Below, piece by piece: positions 11,373 to 19,902 of a stretch of DNA of 64,000 bases (the stretch's first letter is position 1; each line of letters starts with the position of its first letter). This stretch comes from Cinnamomum chago (lineage: Eukaryota > Streptophyta > Magnoliopsida > Laurales > Lauraceae). The translations under genes were made by a program, and so were the position numbers. The stretch is taken from NCBI GenBank assembly GCA_038049695.1, contig CP142453.1, positions 16,372,001-16,436,000 of the forward strand, written 5' to 3'. The notes under the pieces were generated by a model that had not been told where the DNA came from, did no database searches, and saw only the letters and a list, made by a program, of their open reading frames with translations.

Positions 11373-12103
11373 TCTGTGTCCCAAAAACAATAGATTTATC
11401 TCCTCATATGAAGAGAAGAGCATATAGATAGAGAATGTGAAAGATAGAGACATCGCATAGAAGTGAGAATACACACCCATCTAATTTGTTATCTGTGTGA
11501 TAATGAGACAGGAGTATCTTTGGGAACCTTGGTTTGCGTGTTAAAGTTTCAAGGGTTTGGATTTTACAATGGTTGGAAATTGACACTTCTCTCAGTTGGC
11601 TACCTACTGATCTTGTGTGATCGGTAATCCTGATTACCATCTAACAATGTGATTATACTCTTTTGCATGTCAGGGCTGCTACCACTTCTTTGGAACTTCA
11701 TGAGCTATTGGACATAAATGTTCTACAGCTGGTAATGAGTAAGAACTTAGACCAGTTCAACTCAATTGAAATGTACAAGACATTGGTAGAAGATCTGGTA
11801 TACAATCCCTGCCCATTTGTGTCAAATGGTGTTCAATATATGGTAAATTTAATCTAAATCATCTTCTAAAAATAATACCAAAGTTCTCAATCAAACCAGA
11901 TTCAACTGAGAAGAAAAACAAAGATCATGGTATGTTAATCAATGGTTCTACCTTCAAAGTACACAATTTTCCTCCTTCACAGTGATGGAGATTTTCTTGC
12001 AATTTGAATTCCAACTAAAGTATGAGAAGATCTTACAATGGAGAAGGTGATTGTAATGAAAAAGAATGGACCCAAGGAAAGAACATGAAAAACAACATTT
12101 TCT
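11373..12103. other. Spacer inside the snoRNA cluster
   Basis: No further C/D box pair with a closing stem was found. An open frame at 11663-11857 (+) shows no recognisable protein motif. Box H/ACA RNAs cannot be excluded by eye. Confidence 0.4.
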
Positions 12104-12200
12104 AAGGCCTCAGACCGTCCTAGTTATTTGTTTGTCAACATGATGATTCAAGCACATAAAAAAACTTGAGTTCAGTGACTTTTTCTTCATCATTGGCCTG
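12104..12200 (-). ncRNA. Box C/D snoRNA, 18S ACCGUCCUAGU guide
   Basis: On the minus strand, AGGCC and GGCCT form the terminal stem around C box AATGATGA and D box CTGA; a D' CTGA lies at 12172-12175. The sequence before D is ACTAGGACGGT, complementary over 11 bases to ACCGTCCTAGT in plant 18S rRNA (the GATACCGTCCTAGTC segment). D+5 predicts 2'-O-methylation of the U in ACCGU. I do not remember with certainty a named plant snoRNA for this residue, so no symbol is given. Confidence 0.8.
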
Positions 12201-12446
12201 TGAAAACTTAATAAAAAAATAAAAAATAAAAACCCAAAACTATGAATCAGAAGCTATTAGAGACTCTGCTAAATGCATCACAACAATTACCAGCACTGCA
12301 TATTAATAATAACAAAACAAAAATGCAATCCATGTCCAAGGAAATTAACCAAACACCAATAGTTTTAAAACCATGGATACAATGATCAATCTCCATGTTA
12401 AAAGACTCCTAATCATCCAAATCTACAACACCTTTGACAGGAATCA

Positions 12447-12520
12447 GTGTCAGATATGAGAAGGTCATCCTTACTGGATCAGACAGGGATAACTGTTTAC
12501 TTCACATTCTCATCATCCAC
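12447..12520 (-). ncRNA. snoR38: Box C/D snoRNA, snoR38-like, copy 1
   Basis: On the minus strand: C box GATGATGA, guide CAGTTATCCCTGT directly before D' CTGA, C' box GGATGAC, D box CTGA, and a GTGG/CAC closing stem. The guide pairs with ACAGGGATAACTG of 25S rRNA, with the predicted methylation at the yeast Gm2815 position (snR38 target). It shares the guide and all boxes with 10715-10788; changes between the copies fall mostly outside them. Confidence 0.88.
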
Positions 12521-12639
12521 ATAGCTGTACAAAATAACCCAAGTTCCAAAACAATGCAAAGAGTACATAAAAAATAAAATAAAACCCAGGGAGCAAAAAT
12601 CTCAAAAGAGAAGGAAAAACAAAGGAATTTGTGAAGAGA

Positions 12640-12731
12640 GAGGCATCAGCTCTTCCTATTCAATAGAGGATCACAATACCCCATTTCAATTGAATGGAAT
12701 ATTCATGTGGATAAAGGTCATCATTGGCCTC
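12640..12731 (-). ncRNA. Box C/D snoRNA, 25S CUCUUCCUAU guide
   Basis: On the minus strand, GAGGC at the 5' end pairs with GCCTC at the 3' end, next to C box AATGATGA and D box CTGA. The sequence before D is ATAGGAAGAG, complementary to CTCTTCCTAT in the GGCTCTTCCTATCATTG segment of 25S rRNA; D+5 predicts methylation of the second U of CUU. It is the first unit downstream of the putative promoter at about 12.9 kb. The 10-base guide is near the lower limit, so the target is less sure than the snoRNA call. Confidence 0.75.
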
Positions 12732-12835
12732 ATCTCAACATAGATAGATATTTTAAAGGGCGGAAAAGGGAGGAGGAAGATGAAGAACCCATGGCATGAG
12801 AAGAGGGGTGGGAATGGGATAGCTTGAGAAGAAGG

Positions 12836-12962
12836 AAGAATTAGGGTTTTGAGAACATTAGAGAGCCAACGTGAGTCCCGTTTATATACATCTAGGGTCT
12901 TAAAAATGAACGGCTAGGATTAAAACTGCAAGAGAGCTGCCACCTAGGGTTTTGTATCAAGG
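12836..12962 (-). promoter_or_regulatory. TATA + telobox promoter of the snoRNA cluster
   Basis: Read on the minus strand there is an AAAACCCTAGG telobox (about 12944-12954), a TATATAAAC TATA box (12889-12897), and a second AAAACCCTAA telobox (about 12842-12851) close to the expected start site, followed by pyrimidine-rich sequence. AAACCCTA elements with a TATA box are typical of plant snoRNA and ribosomal-protein promoters. The first snoRNA begins about 130 bases downstream. All five snoRNA candidates lie on this strand within 2.2 kb. Confidence 0.65.
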
Positions 12963-13098
12963 GCTGTGATTAAAATGGAAAGGAAAGCTCAATGGTAAAT
13001 GATGGTAGTTCGCTAGGGCAGAATGGTTGACCGGTGGTGGCTCGCAAGGAAAGTATGTTTTGTTTTTACGGCGCTCATTTCAATTCACAGCTATTGCC

Positions 13099-13567
13099 TG
13101 GGATTGTAAACGAAATGGATTCTGATTGAACCATACTGGATTTTGACTGGATCCGTTTTGTTGGAGTCTAATTTTGACTTTAACCTATTTTATTTGTTCA
13201 AATTCAGTTTTGATGGGAAAATTTGAATCCGATTTCGAAACCAAAACTACCTAAATGACTGGAATTTAGTTTTAAAAATAGTTCTAATTTCTTTTTTTTT
13301 CCTTAAATTAAGTATATCATTCAGCTAATAACAATGCATCAATAACCTCCATTATTACATATAAAAATGTCTCAAAATTTCTTAGTTTTGATACATAGTT
13401 TGTAATATCAAAGACTCATATATCGAGTCTTGGATCCACAAGTTGTAACCTATATGGACCCATAATCAGACCCGGACACGTTTATGAATCGGTTTCGAAC
13501 CTAGTTTTCCACATCTCAAAACTTCCGGGTAATCAAATAAGAGAATAGAGACCCGTTTGTATCCCTA
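13099..13567. mobile_element. hAT MITE, degenerate copy
   Basis: Left end TGGGATTGTAAACGAAATGG, right end AGACCCGTTTGTATCCCTA, which is its inverted form and a relative of the element at 8598. The interior is rich in TTGACTGGATCCG / GACCCGGACACG style subterminal repeats. The 8-base flanks are not convincing as a duplication. Confidence 0.6.
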
Positions 13568-13830
13568 GCTCCCATGTTGATGGAGGTGATAAATCTCAAT
13601 CAAAGCTATTGTTTTTGTGACATTTACCATGTATTGTGTGTGGGTAATCAAAATGCAAGCATAGCTGCAATTGTAGTGAAGTTTTTCAATTTTTATGGCC
13701 TGGGTGATAAATTTCAATTAAAGCTATTGTCATTGTCACATTTACCATGTAAAGTTTGACATTTTTTGCAGCTTTGGTAAATACTCAGACGCCTTGGTCA
13801 AATCTCTTATTGTTAATGGTGCAATTATTT

Positions 13831-14012
13831 AATCTTGAGGGGTAACTTAATTGACCAAGGGTCACGGTTTGCATCCGGAGGTTGTAGGTTCGAAACTGCA
13901 CTACCACGCTAGGGCTATAAGGGAGTTTATCCGGCTCCCCTCTGGGCTCGGATTGATTAGTCAAGCCCAAAGGGTTAGGAACCATCCGATAACAAAAAAT
14001 AAATAAAATTGC
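13831..14012 (+). repeat. tRNA-derived SINE, copy 3, best preserved
   Basis: It begins GAGGGGTAACTTAATTGACC (degenerate A box), then a B box GTAGGTTCGAAACTGC, a body with CCGGCTCCCCTCTGGGCTCG and GATTAGTCAAGCCC, and an A-rich tail. Target duplications TGCAATTATTT (13820-13830) and TGCAATCATTT (14013-14023) differ by one base. This copy fixes both borders of the family. Confidence 0.85.
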
Positions 14013-14111
14013 TGCAATCATTTTATTTATCTATTTGTGTGGAGGGGATGTGCGTGCTGCTGAGGTGCCAATTGATTATTGGCAAATTTAATATTGCTTG
14101 TGGGCTTAAAT

Positions 14112-14642
14112 TAGGGTTGTCAATTGTGTCGTGTTAATAAATCCGGGTTACGGGTAAATAAATTCGTGTTAAAATCACCTCAACCTATACACGACCCGTT
14201 AATTTAATGGGTCAAAAAACCCAATCCAAACATGACCCGTTAATTTAACGGGTTATAAGACCCAACACGTTAACCCGTTAAGTAATCAAGTCATTTCGAA
14301 AATAAATATAATAATACAAAAATATATAAGGAGAAAAATATATAAGGCACACGTAATTGTAAGTGAAGATCTTGAGTGGATCTTACCTAAAACCCCATTA
14401 TAAAAAAAATTAATTTCAATTTATTCTTTATGAATATAAATTAATTCTAGCTAGGGATTAAAAAAATTAACGGGTTAGGCGGATTGTTAATGGATCACTG
14501 ATTTAATTCGTACACGTCCCATTAACTTAACGTGTTAATGGATTTGACCCGTTAACGGCTCAAACCCATTAAGAGCCCGTCCGAACCCGTTAATATTTCG
14601 TGGATTCGTGTGTTGTTAACAGATCATGTGGCATCAGCCCTA
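14112..14642. mobile_element. hAT MITE with perfect 8-bp target duplication
   Basis: Starts TAGGGTTGTCAATTGTGTCG and ends GGCATCAGCCCTA. GCTTAAAT occurs immediately before (14104-14111) and after (14643-14650). The interior is built of TTAACGGGTTA / AACCCGTTAA motifs in both orientations. 531 bases, no coding frame. Confidence 0.9.
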
Positions 14643-14886
14643 GCTTAAATAGTGTGCCTATGATGGTAGCACGTTAATAGGCAATAGTAGTGGATGAAAC
14701 TATATAAGCATACTTTAACCGTGCGATGTTATAAAATATGTATATTTTCAATACTTAAATGATTAACGAAAGGAAGAGGGGACATCCAAATGTTGATTGT
14801 TGGTTGTTGGCACTTAACAATCCCTTTTCCATTATGTTATACTTTATAGTATTTTTTCCTTCGTTTTTTGTTCGAGCTCTGATTGG

Positions 14887-14967
14887 TTATATTGATATCT
14901 AATTAAAGGATCCTTATATTGATATCTAATTAAAGGATCCTTATATTGATATCTAATTAAAGGATCC
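14887..14967. repeat. 27-bp unit, three perfect tandem copies
   Basis: The unit TTATATTGATATCTAATTAA plus AGGATCC is repeated three times without change. Identity of the copies implies a recent expansion. Confidence 0.98.
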
Positions 14968-15030
14968 CAACCCTGACCCTAGAGGGCATGGCAAAGGCCT
15001 GAGTATTATAGGTCTGCCCATGGTGCAAAG

Positions 15031-15508
15031 TAGGAGTCTTCATGGGCAGTTCGGATCGATTTAGAGAGGAAATCATCAATTAAACTGAAACCATCGGTTT
15101 TCTATTTTGTCAAATCAAACTGAGCCGCCTATGTTCTCAGACATAACTGGATTGAACCGAAAGGAACCAATTCAGTTCGGTTCGTTACGGTTTTTCTTGT
15201 TTTATTATTATTTGTTTGCATTAAAAAAATAGCAGTTCAATTGGTGAGAGACATTGAACTTCAAGTAAAGGAGTGAGTGTTTGAGTATTCTTCAAATAAT
15301 TTTTCATATTCATTTGTATATTTTATAAAATATATATTTATATAATTGGTTCATTTCGGTTCGAGCAGTTTAACCGCACATTCGAATAAAAATAAAAACC
15401 TAATCGAACGATTTAAATGAAATCCGAACTGTATCCGAATCAATCTACTAAAAAATTGATCCAAACCTCCCGATTTAGTTCGGTTTAGCAGTTTTTTGTG
15501 CACCCCTA
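15031..15508. mobile_element. hAT MITE with near-perfect 8-bp target duplication
   Basis: Starts TAGGAGTCTTCATGGGCAG, ends GTTTTTTGTGCACCCCTA. Flanks GTGCAAAG (15023-15030) and GTGCCAAG (15509-15516) match at 7 of 8. Subterminal GGTTCGGTT / AACCGAAC motifs are frequent. The copy at 16992-17404 is the same family in the other orientation. Confidence 0.85.
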
Positions 15509-16046
15509 GTGCCAAGGGCCTTAGCTTGACCTTTGCCTGGCATGCATATGTGAGGATAGAATACGGTTGCTTTTGAAATTATATTAATAGTACACAATCA
15601 AATTTTAAAACTCTCAACTTGACTATTTTTATTGAAAAAATGTTATTTATCGGACAGACCATGTTTTTTTTATAAAATGGTAACAAAATTTATTAAGAGA
15701 AAAGAGCCAAATAATATTTACCGGACATGCCATTTGAAGCAAATCATCCAATAAGTGGGATTCTGGAATCCTCAATATTGTGTAGAGTTCAAAATGCTGG
15801 AACATGAGAATTCTTCGTAACAAAACTGTCATTTTGAATGCTAGTTGATAGAATCTAGCGATTCAAATAGGTAATTTCGAATGCTTCTAAAGAGAACACC
15901 CTTTGCTTCGAAAAAAGTTTACAGAGAAATTAAGTTCCCAGTAAAATTTGCTTGCAATCAAACAAGTCGTACTAAATTCCTAGAGAGGGTAGAGACTTGC
16001 ATGATGTGATTGGATATCATTAAGTCGTGCAAGTAGCTGCCATTAG

Positions 16047-16895
16047 CAGTGGCGGCTCCAGAAATTCGAGTGAGTGGAGTTAACAAAAGACTTATCATCA
16101 ACAAATCAAATAAATTTATATTTTCCTTTATCAACATTTGTCATCTACTTTCGATAATTCGACGAGTATGGTATAAAATTATCAAATAATCTATTTTTAA
16201 TAATCCGACAAAGATAATATTGAGTTAAAAAAAAAGAGAATAAATTCTAATAGTTCTCAATAAAAAAACAAAATCCAAATACATAAAATCCTACAACTGC
16301 TCTCAACAGGTTTTCATGTATTGAAATTGTTGCATAATAGATTCATTATCAACATTAGCAGTCACATATTTTTTAATATATGTAATCAAACAATCATTTA
16401 TCGATTGATCTCCTATTCGATTACGCAATCTGTTTTTTACGTACTTCATTACTGAAAAAACTCTATTTACTGTGGCAATTACTGTTGGTAAAATCATCGT
16501 CAATTTTAAAAGCAAATAAACTAATTGGTATACGATATTCTTATTTGTCTCCATTAATTTTCTAGTAATGTCACAAATTCCTTTAAGTTCTGAAAACTTG
16601 TTGCCAGAGTGCGTATCAGTAATATGGGCCCATCAATTTTATTTAATTTTTTGTATACAGTTAGCCCATTAACTTAGGCGGTTGGGTATTTTATGGCGAC
16701 GTTTGTTCACTACCACAGTTATAAAGAAAAAGTGTAAAGTTAGTTGATGTGGGGTGAAACTCTTAAATTGAGTGGGGTAAAAAGCTTCCTATAAGTTGAA
16801 TTCATGAAATGAAAAGTTTTATTTTTAAATGTTTTTTCAGATCTCAGTGGGGTAAATTGACCCCACCGTGATATACGTGGAGTTGCCCGCCCATG
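16047..16895 (-). mobile_element. hAT remnant with transposase dimerisation domain
   Basis: Ends CAGTGGCGGCTCCAG and, inverted, CATGGGCGGGCAACTCCA resemble CAGNGGCGGA-type hAT termini. Flanks GCCATTAG (16039-16046) and ACCATCAG (16896-16903) match at 6 of 8. Inside, on the minus strand at 16303-16554, an 83-residue frame reads LVYLLLKLTMILPTVIATVN, RVFSVMKYVKNRLRNRIGDQ and SINDCLITYI, which is the C-terminal hAT dimerisation region of the TTF-finger type. The rest of the transposase is absent, so this is an internally deleted copy of an autonomous element. Confidence 0.75.
16303..16554 (-). pseudogene. hAT transposase C-terminal fragment
   Basis: The 83-residue frame is the hAT family dimerisation domain: hydrophobic LxLxLILP, an S/T-V-x-R-x-F-S core (TVIATVNRVFSVMK) and NRLRNRIGD. 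A full transposase would be 600-800 residues. It starts and stops without the DDE catalytic part or the zinc finger. The frame is intact over its length, so the loss of the catalytic domain may be recent. It cannot transpose by itself. Confidence 0.8.
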
Positions 16896-16991
16896 ACCAT
16901 CAGTATCATACTTATGAACGACACCCATGGGATTAATTTCTCTCCTTTTAACCACCCCATTCATATAAAAAATATATTATTTGATAATACA

Positions 16992-17404
16992 TAAGGTTGC
17001 ACAAAAAACCGCTAAAACGATCCAACCCAATTCGAATCGATTTTATAGTAGATTGGTTTTGTCATGGTTTAGATTTCCTTCAAACCGCTCGATTCAGTTC
17101 GGTTTTCGATTTGAATGTGTGATTAAACCGCTAAAATCAAACTAAACCAATTATATAAATATATATATATTTTAAAATATATAAAGGAATATGAAAAATT
17201 ACTTCAAGAATACTCAAACCCCACTCCGTTACTTCAAGTCCAATGTCTCTCACCAATTGAACGACTATTTTTGTAATAAAAATAAAAGAAAAACAAACAA
17301 ACCGTAACCTAAGCGGTTCATTTCGGTTTAGAAAAATAGAAAACTGATAGATTTAGTTTGGTTGATAGTTTTTAGATTGATCCGAACCTTCCATTTGTAC
17401 TCCT
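16992..17404. mobile_element. hAT MITE, same family as 15031, inverted
   Basis: Left end TAAGGTTGCACAAAAAACCG corresponds to the inverted right end of the 15031 element; right end CATTTGTACTCCT is the partner. Flanking ATAATACA and ATAATATA match at 7 of 8. Contains GGTTCATTTCGGTTT and related motifs. Confidence 0.75.
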
Positions 17405-19700
17405 ATAATATACTGTTATTGTGAAACAAATTTTTTTTTCTTATTTTTTCACATACATTTAATTGTCTCAGAAGCACTCGGCCAAATACAAGCCTAACCC
17501 AAATCGACCTCGATATGGGCTGCGATTTAAGGCTTGCAGACCCAAATCGGCCGAATACAAGCCTATCAATAGTTTAATGATACTGTCGTTGAAAGTAAAA
17601 ACAAACAAACGAATAAATAAATAAATTCTTTTCGTCTAAAGAATGGTTGAAGTAATTTATACAATTTATAAAGAATAAATATTTACAAATTATCATTAGA
17701 CTGTTGAATGTTTTACAAGTTGACATGTGTGGGTTATTTGTAAAAATGAAGAAAAAAGACTTGCCGACAAATATATATATATATATATTTTGGCAAGTGA
17801 GCTGCGAACAATTACAAGCAGTTATATGTAAATTTCCAAAAAAACAGCAACAAGCTAAAATCATTTGGGCTTTTATATCTAAATGCGTGACGTTCACAGT
17901 TTCAAAAAACACAATACAAAGAAAATTAGGGCTGGTAAAGTGAACGAATCATTGGCCCCAAAATGAGATTAAGCACCATTGGAGAAACCATTTAGTGATG
18001 AAATTAGTATTCAAATTAATACGCAACCAACCGTACCATTTAGGGAGAGGCCATGCTGGCTGGTTACAAACTTAAAACTTAGGCCAAAAGAAATTTTGTT
18101 TTCATTTTTGTACCATTTAGGGAGAGGCCATGCTGGCTGGTTACAAACTTAAAACTTAGGCCAAAAGAAATTTTGTTTTCAATTTTTGGGGGGGGGGGGT
18201 CGACAATAAAGACGAGGGCGAGGGGCGATCGAAAATCAATTTTATTGATTGATTGGAAGAGTAAAATTTCGACTCATATGGGCAATATTCTTTCTCTTTC
18301 CAGCCAATAAATGATAATTTAAATAAGAACCATGACCCTGGAGACAACCTAGTGGCAAGGGTGTCTCAGCCACACTTTAGCATTAGGGTATGATTATTGG
18401 CATTGGTAAAGCATGGACATAATAAATCCCGTGTCAATCATTCCATGGGTGCTGTGTAGCGTCACAGAAGAAGAAACACATTTTCTCTTTTGTGACTTTG
18501 GCTTTGTGAGGCGGGAGTTGGGAAACCGGGATCCTATCTCAAGCAGAAAATAAGGCCTTCAAAGTGAGTTCAAACACCCGGAGGACAAGGATTGTCGCCT
18601 CAACCAAGCACGAGGCGGAAGGCTCCTCCCCATTTGTGTGAAAATGCTACTGCAGAAACACCCTCTTAGTATTCCTCCACCCATTAGCCAATAGTTTTTT
18701 AAAAAATTGGTGATTTATGCATACAAAGGCGATACTGGCATTGGATAAATTGGACAAACTAGATTATAGGTGGACTGTACATTAATGTACATACCCCAAA
18801 TCACATATTCCATAAACACTACTACAGTCATCCAATCTAAAGCAATCACATTGATATTTATAAAAAAAAAAATAGTCTTATTTCACATTGAATCTTAATC
18901 ACTTAATATAAAATCCAATGACTAAATATATCCAACAAGATTATTTTTAACAAATGCCTAATATAGAACTCACACTTATACAAGAGCCATTCAAAAAGCA
19001 AAAAAATAAAACAATACATTATTTTCTCATTTTCCTTATTTATCCAACAAATACTTTCAAATCTCAACGTTTCTGACTAGAATTTGGGAGGTTGAGATTT
19101 TTTTGATATTATGTGATATCTTGTCCCCTGCATTTAAAATGCTGTGTTTCTTACATTAAAATTTCAAATTCCAACCACAAAAAAGAACTTTTGGAATTCT
19201 TGGAGTTTCCATCTCTATATCATTTGTTAGAATTTTAAATCCTTCATATAAAAGAAGAATTTGAAATTTCACCTAAAAGGACAATTTTTGGAGAAATTAA
19301 AATTATCCCAGACATAAATTCTTGAAATTTTGAAAAACAAAGTAGCCCTTATACAAGGGCACTTTCATCTTCCAAACACAAAAAGACACTCGTTACAAAT
19401 TGCAATCCAAAGTCCGAACTTTGATATGGGCAGGCCCCACTCTAAACCCAACAACAACAACAACAAAAAAAAAAAAAAAAAAGAAAGCCCTTTTCCATTT
19501 TAATCCAACCAACGGCGGGAAATCAAACCACTCCCCCTCCAAAAACAAAAATCCCCTCCCACAATCAAATCCACCCGCTCAACGTTCCATTAAAAAAAAA
19601 GAAGCCCAACAATAAACAGCAAACAAGAGAGAGAAAGAGAAAGAGAAAGAGGAGAAAGGGAAAAAGAAATAGGAAATGTCGAAAAGCAAATGCCCTCAAA
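17405..19700. other. Upstream spacer of the RCC2-like gene
   Basis: It contains a 77-base duplication (listed separately), a G10 run at 18187-18197 and poly-A/T runs. The last 80 bases are an AGAGAAAGAG-rich purine tract (19620-19675). No gene is supported; open frames here are short and low complexity. Confidence 0.5.
18033..18186. repeat. 77-bp direct tandem duplication
   Basis: The unit starting GTACCATTTAGGGAGAGGCC is present twice, essentially unchanged (18033-18109 and 18110-18186). The second copy diverges only at its last bases before the poly-G run. A recent duplication. Confidence 0.95.
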
Positions 19701-19713
19701 TCCTTCTCTTTAT

Positions 19714-19902
19714 TATATATAAAATCTCCCATTCATTGCAAAACACATCTTCTTCACACCAACCCAAATCCCATCTCTTCGCTTTCTCCTCTCCTCCTCC
19801 TGCCCTAGATCTACCGATTCCGCCACCGAGCCGTTACAACCCCCGTTTCCCGCCCTTTTCAACCTTCGAACGACCGTTACAGGGCCGTCGCCGGCGGAGA
19901 GA
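19714..19902 (+). promoter_or_regulatory. TATA box and 5' UTR of the RCC2-like gene
   Basis: TATATATAAAA at 19714-19724 is a good TATA box; transcription should start near 19745-19755. The leader to 19902 has CT-rich stretches, no upstream ATG, and rises steeply in GC and CpG toward the start codon, as is common for plant housekeeping genes. Confidence 0.6.

Noticed and set aside
11663-11857. A possible small protein within the snoRNA cluster
   Set aside because: Starts without context, has no homologous motif and lies opposite to the cluster transcript.
12245-12290. A sixth C/D snoRNA
   Set aside because: A C-like GTGATGC and a CTGA are only about 35 bases apart and no closing stem exists.
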